Below are positions 1-8,606 of a stretch of DNA of 64,000 nucleotides, piece after piece. The position numbers and the translations under genes were made by a program. The stretch is from Shewanella abyssi (lineage in GTDB: Bacteria; Pseudomonadota; Gammaproteobacteria; Enterobacterales; Shewanellaceae), in NCBI RefSeq assembly GCF_023284025.1, contig NZ_JAKIKR010000013.1, positions 1 to 64,000 on the forward strand, in the 5' to 3' direction. The notes beneath the pieces were generated by a model, which saw only the letters and a list, made by a program, of their open reading frames with translations, was not told the origin of the DNA and did not search any database. Every line of letters begins with the position of its first letter. Position 1 is the first letter of the stretch.

Positions 1-125
1 TCCGTCCTAGCAGTGAGCTGGCGAACGTCCTAGTACCTAGGACCTTCTAGCAAAGACGGTAAAAACTAGAAAAGAGCAAAGCGACGGCATAAATGCCGAC
101 CTACTTTAAAAGAAGGTGCTAGTAC
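1..125. repeat. REP-containing module at the 3' end of rfbD, bounded by 18-bp direct repeats
   Basis: An 18-base sequence starting TAGTACCTAGG occurs at 31-48 and again at 120-137, where it contains the rfbD stop codon. Between the copies is a REP hairpin (CGGCAT-AA-ATGCCG, about 86-99) whose GTAGG head reads on the minus strand. Bases 27-43 form a palindrome (GTCCTAG-TAC-CTAGGAC). Bases 57-122 recur inverted near 23.8-24.0 kb. There is no gene here; it looks like a mobile or duplicated REP unit abutting a gene end. Confidence 0.75.
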
Positions 126-1253
126 CTAGGACCTTCTTTGACAGTCAAGCATAGCCTTTAGCTGTTGCTGCCATTTAGCATTAAGTAAACTCCCTTGTAA
201 GCCCCCTAAATGTTGGCACAGCTTTTTAATATTTAAAGTGCTTTTCGATGGCCTTTCAGCCAGAGGTTTTTCATGCAGTGCTTGCCAAGATTTGGAACTA
301 ATTGACTTGATTTGGCAACGGCTAGCGCTTAACGCATTTTTAGTGGCTGCGGGGTCGGAGAAAAGTGGCTCCGAGTCTAATGTCATTAATCGCTGGATCT
401 CTTTGGCAAACTCAAACCATGAACAACTGTTTACAGCAGCGTAATGGTATAAATTTCTTGCTCCTGTAGCACTATTCCCCCCACTATCTGTAACGTCCAC
501 TTTGCTGGTACTCAGAGCATTTAAGCTCACAACCTCTTGGTGCATTATTAGCTTTAAAATCACTACGGCTAGCGCTTCACTCCAAGTCGGACTGCCATAT
601 TGATCCCCGATAATCGATAGTTCATCCTTAACCGCGAATAACCCCTGCATGGTGTTGACAAAGTTATGCCCCGAGCAACTATAAAGCCAAGCCGTTCGAA
701 TAATACTGGCCTGATCTCCTAAAATTTTCTGCACTGCCTGCTCGCCCGCCAGCTTACTTTTACCATAAACAGATAGCGGCGATGGCATATCCTGTTCATC
801 ATAAGCGCAGCCTTTATCCCCTGCAAAAACAAAGTCCGTTGAGATATGGATTAGCTTCACCCCATCATTCTTACATTGTAAGCTGAGTAACTCAGGCCCT
901 ATAGCATTGACTTGATAGGCCGTATCAACTTCCACTTCCGCTTTATCAACAGCATTATAGGCCGCGCAGTTAATCAGCACATCTGGCTTTATTTGCTTAA
1001 AAGCGGCGTCAATTAAAGCGGGGCTGCAGATATCTAACTGTTGGTGAGCGAATAAAAACACTTCATCGAGCGGACTTAAACAGCTCGAAGCTTCAGGTAA
1101 AGCATCGAGTAATGCCCGTTTAACATCGGCGGTAATAGCGCTTGCACTTAGGTCGTCAAACAGGCTCGCTTTAACCTGAGCACCACAGATGTTTGCGATC
1201 AATGCCAAAGATTGTGCTAACTGCCCTCTGCCACCGGTAACCAATATTTTCAT
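126..1253 (-). CDS. rfbD: RfbD/RmlD-like dTDP-4-dehydrorhamnose reductase, long variant
   Basis: Predicted to reduce dTDP-4-dehydro-L-rhamnose to dTDP-L-rhamnose, the last step of rhamnose donor synthesis in the cytoplasm. The N-terminus has the Rossmann motif VTGGRGQLA and the SDR catalytic pair lies in YGKSKLAGEQ (Y163, K167). HISTDFVFAG is also typical of RmlD. At 375 residues it is much longer than the family norm of about 290, because of insertions near residues 27-70, 240-265 and in the C-terminal third. A second, normal-length copy lies at 34998-35861. No rfbA or rfbB adjoins this copy, so it must use dTDP-sugar made elsewhere, perhaps by the rfb genes near 36-39 kb, or act on a related sugar. 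The stop codon lies inside a flanking repeat. The family is clear; the substrate is inferred. Confidence 0.85.
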   Translation of the reverse strand: MKILVTGGRGQLAQSLALIANICGAQVKASLFDDLSASAITADVKRALLDALPEASSCLSPLDEVFLFAHQQLDICSPALIDAAFKQIKPDVLINCAAYNAVDKAEVEVDTAYQVNAIGPELLSLQCKNDGVKLIHISTDFVFAGDKGCAYDEQDMPSPLSVYGKSKLAGEQAVQKILGDQASIIRTAWLYSCSGHNFVNTMQGLFAVKDELSIIGDQYGSPTWSEALAVVILKLIMHQEVVSLNALSTSKVDVTDSGGNSATGARNLYHYAAVNSCSWFEFAKEIQRLMTLDSEPLFSDPAATKNALSASRCQIKSISSKSWQALHEKPLAERPSKSTLNIKKLCQHLGGLQGSLLNAKWQQQLKAMLDCQRRS

Positions 1254-1397
1254 TAAAAAAATTCACTAAAGTTGTTTCATTGTCAGCTATTAATTAACCA
1301 GCTTGATTGCACTATTGCTAACAATATCTATTTGAACACCGAGCAAAAAGAATGGATCATTAGCTGTCATCGCTAAAAGCCATCACTTAACCTCAGT

Positions 1398-2144
1398 TTA
1401 CTCAATTAACGCTGAGTACTCGTCCAGTGAAGTATGACCTCGAGCGGATAGAAAACACAACAGGGCTTCTGGACTACGATTAAGTAAACGCTCTATTGGA
1501 AACTCCACCGCGTCAATGATCTCAATGGCTTTATCAAAGTTGCCTAAGCTAAAGGCGACGTGAGAATCGGAGCCCATAACGAGCAGTCCACCAGCCTCTT
1601 TGACCGCCTTTGCGATAGCGCTGCAGTTGCCTTCACTGCCCTTTCTCGAGGTCAAAAAGGAGGAGTTATTGATCTCTAAGGCAACATTGTTATTGGCAGC
1701 GGCTACTGCTACCTTTTCAATATCAATCGGGTATGAAGGGTTGCCAGGGTGACTAATAATGTCGACATTACCGCTCTCAATACAGTTTATCAGTGCAGCA
1801 GTGTGGGCCTCTTTCGTCGATGGCGGCAACACAGGTTCATGAAATCCTGCCAGCACGATATCGAGCTCTTGCAGATAATCGCCAAAAAAGTCGATGTCAC
1901 CCTGCTGATTTTTTATATTAGCTTCGATACCACGCAACACACCAACGCCGTCCACTATTCGCGGTAATACACGCATATTAACAAAATGCCAAAAATGCGG
2001 GGCGTCTGCCATATCGGGCCCATGATCGGTAATGGCAAATAACTTGATGCCTTTCTCTTTCGCAACCCTAAGGTAATCATGCACAGTACTATAAGCATGA
2101 GTTGACGCTATGGTATGAGCGTGAGTATCGACGAGAAACTTCAT
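1398..2144 (-). CDS. PHP-domain phosphatase of the YcdX family
   Basis: Predicted metal-dependent phosphoesterase of the PHP (polymerase and histidinol phosphatase) superfamily. Metal-ligand motifs run in order: DTHAHT at the N-terminus, ITDHG, GFHEP, ISHPG and GSDSH near the C-terminus. From the ATG at 2144 the protein has 248 residues, matching the usual YcdX length; an upstream in-frame ATG at 2168 would add eight residues not typical of the family. It lies downstream of the sigma-54 regulator on the same strand but behind a strong terminator, so it is probably expressed separately. Its physiological substrate is unknown; YcdX has been linked to swarming in E. coli. Confidence 0.85.
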   Translation of the reverse strand: MKFLVDTHAHTIASTHAYSTVHDYLRVAKEKGIKLFAITDHGPDMADAPHFWHFVNMRVLPRIVDGVGVLRGIEANIKNQQGDIDFFGDYLQELDIVLAGFHEPVLPPSTKEAHTAALINCIESGNVDIISHPGNPSYPIDIEKVAVAAANNNVALEINNSSFLTSRKGSEGNCSAIAKAVKEAGGLLVMGSDSHVAFSLGNFDKAIEIIDAVEFPIERLLNRSPEALLCFLSARGHTSLDEYSALIE

Positions 2145-2160
2145 GATTAATCTCATTCTT

Positions 2161-2193
2161 AAAAACAAAAAGAGTAGACATGCAGTCTACTCT
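2161..2193 (-). terminator. Rho-independent terminator of the sensor-regulator operon
   Basis: Read on the minus strand, a 9-bp perfect stem (AGAGTAGAC / GTCTACTCT) with a 5-base loop is followed at once by a T-rich run (TTTTTGTTTTT). It lies 43 bases after the stop of the sigma-54 regulator and just upstream of the YcdX gene, separating the two transcription units. Confidence 0.85.
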
Positions 2194-2235
2194 GATACAG
2201 GTGGTTTCTCTATGTTCTATCGATGTGAAAAATCA

Positions 2236-3744
2236 TTAGCCCTCTTGGGTTAAGCTACTATCGAGCTCTTCCCAGCTCTGTCGTTTTCGATAGATTGTCG
2301 AGGCACTAATATCCAACAATGCCGCCGCCTTGGGGACATTGCCACCACAAAATTCAATGGCACCTTCAATAGTCTGTTTCTCGGAGATCCATAACGGAAC
2401 GATATCCACTGCCGCCATCGGAGCAGTTTGTGATGCTAGCGGCGCAGCTCCCCCCTCAACTTCTACAGTCCCTTTCACCACCGAGTGGGTACTCTCCGCC
2501 GTAAAGGTCGCTGGAATCGCTGCTTTAATTTGAACTTGAGGCGTTATCTGCTTAACATTGTTATCGGCCGTAACTTGCATAGGTAACATATCAAGCTCTA
2601 CCGTATCAGCGTCATTCAGCACCACCACCTGCCTAATCACATTCTGCAGCTGTCTTACGTTGCCGGGCCATTGATAATTTTTAAGGCATTGTTTAGTGGC
2701 AGCGCTAAAGCGTTTAAATTGCTTACCCTCTTCCTTGTTGTACTCTTGAAGCAATTTATTCGCTAATAGAAAAATATCTTTACCGCGCGTTTTTAACGGT
2801 GGTAGTTCAATGGGGATAACATGTAATCGATAAAATAGATCTTCCCTAAAGCGGCCCGCTTTCACTTCATCCCAAGGAGTGCGGTTAGTCGCACTCACAA
2901 AACGTACGTCAACTTTCTCCTCTTTAGTGCCCCCTACGCGTTGAAAAACACCGGTCTGAATAAAGCGTAGTAACTTACTTTGCAGCTCTAAATCCATTTC
3001 GCAGATCTCATCAAGAAACAGCGTACCTTTATGGGCGCGAGTAGCCGCACCATCACGGTTAGCAATAGCGCCGGTAAAGGCACCTTTGGTGTGGCCAAAA
3101 ATTTCACTCTCGATCAAATCTTTAGGAATTGAAGCACAGTTTAAAGCAATAAAAGCTTCATCGCGGCGGTTACCTGCATGATGAATCGCATGTGCGCAAA
3201 CTTCTTTGCCGGTACCACTTTCGCCCACAATAAAAGCGGATGCCTTGCTATTTGCTACGCAATCAATTGTTTTATAGACGGTTTGCATTGCAAGCGACTC
3301 ACCAATAAACCCCATGTAATGGGGTTTGGGTAAACTGCTTTCATATTTAGCCACCAAGTTAACCAGTTGTCGCTGCTTGAGGGCATTGCGGACAGTAATG
3401 GATAGGCGCTTAGCATCGAATGGTTTCACCAGAAAATCAAAAGCACCCGCTCGCATAGCATCGACTGCCAGATCTATGGTGCCATGGGCGGTGATCATAA
3501 TGACGGTAATATCTGGATACTGTTTCTGAACAATATCAAGAATATCCATACCGGACATATCGGGAAGTTTGATATCTAAAACTAGCAGATCCGGTTGCCA
3601 CTGCTTCAACTCATTGAGTGCATCCTCACCATGATTAACATGGGTGACTTTTGCACCATCCGCACGTAAGTATGCCGTGTATAACGCTCCGAGCGACATG
3701 CTATCTTCTACGAGCAGTGCGGTGAACGGGCTAGCTATATCCAT
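2236..3744 (-). CDS. Sigma-54-dependent response regulator (SypG/LuxO-like)
   Basis: An NtrC-class activator of RNA polymerase carrying sigma-54. The order is an N-terminal receiver (phosphoacceptor D57 in LLVLDIKLPDMSG, K107 in VKPFD), then an AAA+ domain with Walker A GESGTGKE (174-181), the sigma-54 contact loop GAFTGA (221-226) and Walker B TLFLDEI, then a C-terminal Fis-type helix-turn-helix (about 460-495, ending STIYRKRQSWEEL). The linker at about 395-450 is long and variable. It is last in an operon after the binding protein and hybrid kinase, with a 124-base gap to the kinase gene. The sigma-54 promoters found in front of the neighbouring polysaccharide genes are its obvious targets. 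Family certain; the specific orthology to SypG is inferred from context. Confidence 0.93.
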   Translation of the reverse strand: MDIASPFTALLVEDSMSLGALYTAYLRADGAKVTHVNHGEDALNELKQWQPDLLVLDIKLPDMSGMDILDIVQKQYPDITVIMITAHGTIDLAVDAMRAGAFDFLVKPFDAKRLSITVRNALKQRQLVNLVAKYESSLPKPHYMGFIGESLAMQTVYKTIDCVANSKASAFIVGESGTGKEVCAHAIHHAGNRRDEAFIALNCASIPKDLIESEIFGHTKGAFTGAIANRDGAATRAHKGTLFLDEICEMDLELQSKLLRFIQTGVFQRVGGTKEEKVDVRFVSATNRTPWDEVKAGRFREDLFYRLHVIPIELPPLKTRGKDIFLLANKLLQEYNKEEGKQFKRFSAATKQCLKNYQWPGNVRQLQNVIRQVVVLNDADTVELDMLPMQVTADNNVKQITPQVQIKAAIPATFTAESTHSVVKGTVEVEGGAAPLASQTAPMAAVDIVPLWISEKQTIEGAIEFCGGNVPKAAALLDISASTIYRKRQSWEELDSSLTQEG

Positions 3745-3868
3745 ATAAGAGTCACCTATTACTTATTAATCATTATCGAAGCTAAATACGCTGTCATTAT
3801 CGTATCGATTGAGTCTAGCAGTTATCATTCAGTTATCTTGCATGTATGTAGGGTATAGGTAAATGAAG

Positions 3869-6800
3869 TTATCCTACGCGGGATTTAAATACCTGCAAAG
3901 TTTGCTCGCCCGTTTCAATAACATGACTAAGTAACTGCGGCACTTGATTAATATCACCTTCTTTAGCACTTAATTCAAGCGCTTTTGCAGCCTCACTTAA
4001 TGCTTGAGCACCAAAACTGCCCGCACTACTTTTTAACGTATGTGCTTGTATATCAGCTTCGCCTAAATCGCATTCACCCCGTGACTGACAAGATTTTAGT
4101 AGTGAGCGCAATATATCGAGTCGCTCCTCAGCCTCATCTATAAAAACGGTGAACATTCTTGCCATCGCCTCCTCTCCAAGCATACTGCTTAGCTCTGCAA
4201 GTGTGGCTTCATCGAGTATGCCACTGGGGTTATTTTCAGTAACATCGTTTTCTGCAAGCTGCTCTCGTTGCTGTTTTTCAGGCAAACGGGGTTCCTCGAC
4301 TTGATGACAATCTTGATTAATTTCTTTACTCATTGTAGCCGTAAAAATAGGCTGTGCTACAACCCCTTGCAGATTGGCGTGATAAGACTCCTGAGCCGCA
4401 CATTTGTCCTTTACCCCCCATCGATTAACCGCTTTAATGAGTTGCGCTCGGTTTACCGGTTTAGGCACAAAATCTTTCATTCCTGCATTCATACATAACT
4501 CTACATCCTCTTTTTGCACATTGGCGGTCATAGCAATGATGAGTTGATGGGGGTTGTGCAACAGTATATGTTCGGTGGCTTCGATACCATCCATCTCTGG
4601 CATTCTCATGTCCATTAAAATCAATGCATAATCCTTGCTCGCCGCCATAGCCACGGCTTCTTTGCCATTATTAGCCAGCTCAACATCGAAGCCCGCTTTA
4701 TTTAATAGCGCACTGGCAACGATCTGATTTGCTGGGCTGTCTTCAGCCAACAAGATGGGCAATGTTGTTTGGCTTTCATTTATCAGTATATCTTCGGCGC
4801 TGGTTAACTCAGTATTAAAGCGATGTTCACCACTGAGCATGGCAAGCATCATATCTCTGCTTAGGGGTTTGTTAACGACTTGCTCAAGACCGACCTCGGC
4901 CAACAATTTTGACGCTTCAGGTACCACAACCGTCATTAGCGCTGCCATTAACGCTTCATCATAAAGATATGACTGTTTAATCTCTTTAGCCTGCTGCACG
5001 GTGAGATCAACGAGACAGCGTTCATCAATCAACACAAGGTTAAAACGACCTTGCGCTTTTAATACATTGAAGATGTTATCAATACTATCGACGCATATTG
5101 CATTTACCCCATATTGCTTATATTGCTTTTCAAACAACGCGCAATAAGTCGCATTGGGATGCACCAGTAGCACGCGATCATCACGAGGCGAGTGCGGAGC
5201 TAACGGCACATCTGCTGCGTCTAACTTAAGTTTGACATCAAAGCTAAAACAGCTCCCTTGGCCTTGTTCACTCTTGAGCGCAATACTGCCTTCCATACGG
5301 GTGATAATTTCTGCACAAATCGCTAAACCTAGCCCGGTGCCGCTATAGTTAGTATTGTACTCATCATGAACTTGGCTGAACTCCTTAAATAGGGTGCTCT
5401 GCGCTTCTTGGCTAATACCAATACCTTGGTCAGATACCGTGCAACATAGCTGCACCTTGCCTGAGGTACTTTCAAGCAACCACATCTCTACCGCCACGCA
5501 ACCACCCGATGAAAACTTAATCGCATTATCGACTAAGTTTTGCAGCACTTGGCGTAAGCGCTGACCATCACCAATAAGACTTTCTGGCACATTACAATTG
5601 ACAAAACTCGCTAGGGTAACCCCTTTATCTTGCGCTTTAGGTGACAAAATTTGTAGCACTTGGCTAACCAACTTCGCTGCAGAAAAAGCACTTTTTTCCA
5701 ACAACATCTGCCCCGCTTCAATTTTTGAAAAATCCAAAATGTCGGTAATGGTGCTTAGTAGTGCTGTGCCCGCTTCTTTTGCTGTATTGGCATAAATACG
5801 CTGCTCTTTATTGAGGCGCGAATCCAGCATCAGCTCAACACTACCCAGAACGGCATTGAGTGGTGAGCGGATTTCGTGACTCATAGTGGCTAGAAAACGT
5901 GATTTGGCTTTACTGCCTTGCTCCGCTTGATCTTTAGCGAGTTGAAGCTGAGTTTCATGCTCCATTCGCCTTGAAATATCGCGAATAAATGCAGTCAGTA
6001 GCATCTCCTCCCCCAGTTGAACCGGAATTAATGTGATCTCAATGGGAAGGTCTTCTCCATCAAAGCGAGTCGCCAGCATTTCAGTCGCATTCTTGAACGC
6101 TTTTCCTGCGCCAGTGCGGCGGTACTCCTCCAAAATTTCGCGAAAGACGACCTGGGCCTCCCCCTTAAACAAGCAAGTCTCCATTATCTCACCGACCAAA
6201 GCCTGTGAATGAGCTTGGAACATCAAACAAGCGGAATCATTTACCTCTTGAATTTTACCGGTGATGTCGATGGTGATGAGTGCATCTTTACTGCCTTCTA
6301 AGGTGGCGAGTAAGATTGACTCTGTTCGCTGAGCAGCAACCTGAGCTCGCTTTACATCACTAAGATCTTTCACTAATCCTAAAAACAGTAGTTCGCCATC
6401 GAGTACCATTTTTGAGATTGACAGCTCAATAGGAAATAGCTCGCCCGCTTTATGCTGCGCCATTAACTCTCGACCTTTACCGATAATCTTAGCGTCACCA
6501 CTCTCTAGGTATTTACGAATATAACCGTCATGCATCTGTCGTTCTGATAGAGGCAAAAGTAACGATACATTCTCGCCTAAAAGCTCGCTATCTTTATAAC
6601 CAAAAAGCCGACTAACGGCGGGATTAACTTCGCTGATCTCGCCGCGAGTATTAATAATAATATAGCCATCTAATGCAGTGCCTAAAATGGTGCTCAAGCG
6701 GGTGTTTGCATTTTCAAGCGCATGAGTTTTCATATCAATTTGCTCAACCATCAGGTTAAAAGCATGGGCAGCTTGACCTATTTCGTCCTTCGATGTTACC

Positions 6801-7393
6801 GGTAACTTAACCTGCTTTTCACCTGAAAATACTCGAGTAGAAGCCAATTTTAGTTGCAGTAAATTGCGGGTTAAATAGTGGCCCAATAACCAAGAAAAAA
6901 GTGCCACCAGCAGCATCTCTAAGGCGGCAATGAATAAAAATTGTTTGGTCGCATCAGCGATAAAAATATCGAGTTTGGATATTTCAACGCCGAGTTCAAC
7001 TCGACCATAAACAATCCCAGATTCGGCCACCATAGCCTCTATATCTAAAATGCCATCATCGACTTTAGTCACCGTAGTATCCCGGGCCGCTAAATGGGCA
7101 CCGTCATTCACACCAGCGGTAACTAGAAGGTCATCTATATTAAAAACACTGACATACAGCACTTGATTGGTCGCTATAAGTTCACTCGCCAAGTTACTCA
7201 AGGTGGATAAGTCGGTACTCAACACCGCATCTTTTGCCGCCGCTGCAAATAATGAGGCTATTGATTGCGCCCGTTTTTCAATTTCAGACTCATTCGATGA
7301 TTTCAGATAATCGATACTGGTATACACCAGCAGCATTAATAACAAGCCTTCGATAATCGCAATGCCTAGAATGGTTTTTAGTCTAAAAGACAT
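3869..7393 (-). CDS. Hybrid sensor histidine kinase with HAMP, two PAS, receiver and Hpt domains
   Basis: A 1174-residue inner-membrane phosphorelay kinase. A first membrane helix (about 7-28) and a second (about 153-173) bracket a short periplasmic sensor region. These are followed by HAMP (about 172-225), PAS (about 232-350), PAS (about 355-475), HisKA with H506 in MSHEIRSPLN, HATPase_c (DNAIKFS, GTGLGLAIC), a degenerate receiver-like segment (about 740-855), a true receiver with D928 in ILMDMRMPEMDG, and a C-terminal Hpt with H1118 in AHTLKSSAGSFG. The relay H506-D928-H1118 would pass phosphate to the sigma-54 regulator downstream. Its ATG overlaps the stop of the PhnD-like gene by one base (TAATG) and has a strong AGGAGG site, so the binding protein is probably its ligand-sensing partner. 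The architecture recalls RscS and similar kinases. Confidence 0.92.
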   Translation of the reverse strand: MSFRLKTILGIAIIEGLLLMLLVYTSIDYLKSSNESEIEKRAQSIASLFAAAAKDAVLSTDLSTLSNLASELIATNQVLYVSVFNIDDLLVTAGVNDGAHLAARDTTVTKVDDGILDIEAMVAESGIVYGRVELGVEISKLDIFIADATKQFLFIAALEMLLVALFSWLLGHYLTRNLLQLKLASTRVFSGEKQVKLPVTSKDEIGQAAHAFNLMVEQIDMKTHALENANTRLSTILGTALDGYIIINTRGEISEVNPAVSRLFGYKDSELLGENVSLLLPLSERQMHDGYIRKYLESGDAKIIGKGRELMAQHKAGELFPIELSISKMVLDGELLFLGLVKDLSDVKRAQVAAQRTESILLATLEGSKDALITIDITGKIQEVNDSACLMFQAHSQALVGEIMETCLFKGEAQVVFREILEEYRRTGAGKAFKNATEMLATRFDGEDLPIEITLIPVQLGEEMLLTAFIRDISRRMEHETQLQLAKDQAEQGSKAKSRFLATMSHEIRSPLNAVLGSVELMLDSRLNKEQRIYANTAKEAGTALLSTITDILDFSKIEAGQMLLEKSAFSAAKLVSQVLQILSPKAQDKGVTLASFVNCNVPESLIGDGQRLRQVLQNLVDNAIKFSSGGCVAVEMWLLESTSGKVQLCCTVSDQGIGISQEAQSTLFKEFSQVHDEYNTNYSGTGLGLAICAEIITRMEGSIALKSEQGQGSCFSFDVKLKLDAADVPLAPHSPRDDRVLLVHPNATYCALFEKQYKQYGVNAICVDSIDNIFNVLKAQGRFNLVLIDERCLVDLTVQQAKEIKQSYLYDEALMAALMTVVVPEASKLLAEVGLEQVVNKPLSRDMMLAMLSGEHRFNTELTSAEDILINESQTTLPILLAEDSPANQIVASALLNKAGFDVELANNGKEAVAMAASKDYALILMDMRMPEMDGIEATEHILLHNPHQLIIAMTANVQKEDVELCMNAGMKDFVPKPVNRAQLIKAVNRWGVKDKCAAQESYHANLQGVVAQPIFTATMSKEINQDCHQVEEPRLPEKQQREQLAENDVTENNPSGILDEATLAELSSMLGEEAMARMFTVFIDEAEERLDILRSLLKSCQSRGECDLGEADIQAHTLKSSAGSFGAQALSEAAKALELSAKEGDINQVPQLLSHVIETGEQTLQVFKSRVG

Positions 7394-8280
7394 TAATGAC
7401 CCTCCTTTAACGGTATTGATAACTCGCCAAGCTTTAATGCTCTAACATCATCCCAGTCACTATCAACCGCGGGGTTCAATGCACTAAAGCCAAGCGTGTT
7501 GAGCAAAGCCTGACCTTGCTGCGACTCAGATAGAGCCGCTAGTTCTGCGACAAGTATGTTACGCGTGCTCTGTGACACTCGCGGATGCACGGCAATCGCG
7601 TGGGGGGTGTAACCAGGCGTAGTCCAAAGAATACGCAGCTTAGATTTGGTCTCAGCAGGTAAATTGTTAAACGTTCTGCCGACCCCGCCGCCTGCTTTAA
7701 ATAGCCCTTTCGATACCGCCAAATAGACAGAATCATGGGAGCCGACAAACTTAGCCGAAAAGTCGATATTCCGCTGCTTTAAGTTCGCTCTGGGGATCAT
7801 GCTGGCAGCAAATGCCCCTGGTGCGGGGAACGCGATAGTTTTTCCAGACAAAGCCTCGAGATTGTTATATGCCGCATCTTTTGCAACCACAATAATGCCT
7901 TTAAGCTTTTTGTCTTTCTCTTTAACCAGAACCTGATAGCCCTGTGATTGATGGAACTGCACGTAGTGGTAAGGATTCATATATGCAACGTCATACTCCC
8001 CTTTTGCCAGCCTAGCTTCGAAAGTAGGAATATCTGGCGCCGTTGCAAAACGCAAATCAAGCTTTGCATTTTGCGACACTTCAGCCAACAGCGGGCCCCA
8101 CGCTTTAGCGAGTGTGCTAGCCGCTTGCTGAGGCACAACACCAAATACCAGTGTATCTGTAGAGCCATGGCGTTCAACCTCAGCGGTACTGGCCTGGGCG
8201 AAGAATAATAGCAAGCTAGCAATCACTATTTTTAAGCCCTGCATTGAAACGAGTTTGTCTCTACCGAAGAGTGAAAACAT
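7393..8280 (-). CDS. PhnD-like periplasmic substrate-binding protein
   Basis: A 295-residue exported binding protein of the phosphate/phosphite/phosphonate class. A hydrophobic signal segment (IVIASLLLFFAQASTA, about residues 17-32) is followed by FGVVPQQ, YDVAYMNPYHYVQF and GKTIAFPAPGAFAAS, typical of PhnD-type proteins that normally serve ABC transporters. No ABC permease or ATPase gene is present. The gene is instead translationally coupled to the hybrid kinase, suggesting a sensory role in which the ligand-bound protein acts on the kinase periplasmic region. The start at 8280 has AAGGAT about ten bases upstream; a start 12 codons later is possible. The ligand is unknown. Confidence 0.85.
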   Translation of the reverse strand: MFSLFGRDKLVSMQGLKIVIASLLLFFAQASTAEVERHGSTDTLVFGVVPQQAASTLAKAWGPLLAEVSQNAKLDLRFATAPDIPTFEARLAKGEYDVAYMNPYHYVQFHQSQGYQVLVKEKDKKLKGIIVVAKDAAYNNLEALSGKTIAFPAPGAFAASMIPRANLKQRNIDFSAKFVGSHDSVYLAVSKGLFKAGGGVGRTFNNLPAETKSKLRILWTTPGYTPHAIAVHPRVSQSTRNILVAELAALSESQQGQALLNTLGFSALNPAVDSDWDDVRALKLGELSIPLKEGH

Positions 8281-8325
8281 GCTGTTCTATCCTTGATTTG
8301 AATCAATTTGCGGTTTATTAATACC

Positions 8326-8341
8326 AGCAATTAGCACGCCA
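8326..8341 (-). promoter_or_regulatory. Possible sigma-54 promoter of the binding protein-kinase-regulator operon
   Basis: On the minus strand the sequence reads TGGCGT-N5-TTGCT, with the GG and GC doublets exactly ten bases apart and a good -12 box, but two mismatches in the -24 box. It lies 46 bases before the start at 8280. If real, the regulator would autoactivate its own operon. Confidence 0.45.
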
Positions 8342-8552
8342 AGATTAACTAAAGGCTACATCAAGCAGCAAATTTAGAAATATTCATCTATGACAAGTAC
8401 TTATCAATAATAGATGTACAATCTCAATATGGAGCAGCGACTCGCAATTTGCAACCGTCTCACAATAAAGATGACTATTACGCTAGGGTTCAAAAAATAT
8501 TTCCACTGCAATAATCAATTAATACAAATAGATAACCAGCAAGTCATGGTGG

Positions 8553-8568
8553 TGGCATAGTGTTTGCT
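8553..8568 (+). promoter_or_regulatory. Sigma-54 promoter for the PP2C phosphatase gene
   Basis: TGGCAT-N5-TTGCT has one mismatch to the TGGCAC-N5-TTGCW consensus, with exact GG-N10-GC spacing. It ends 38 bases before the ATG at 8607, fitting a transcription start just upstream of the gene. Confidence 0.8.
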
Positions 8569-8606
8569 GTCTAGCTTCATAGCCCAGCTATTTTGCGAAT
8601 AGAGTA

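Larger units (their letters stand above)
8281..8606. other. Divergent intergenic control region
   Basis: This 326-base region has no gene and lies between the minus-strand sensor operon and the plus-strand partner-switch genes. It holds a sigma-54 promoter for each direction (8326-8341 minus, 8553-8568 plus). The approximately 210 bases between them are the natural place for the activator's enhancer sites; I see no convincing long palindrome there. Confidence 0.6.

Noticed and set aside
8438..8453. Another sigma-54-like site (CGACTC-N5-TTGCA) upstream of the PP2C gene
   Set aside because: The -12 box fits but the -24 box lacks the GG doublet; the site at 8553 is better.
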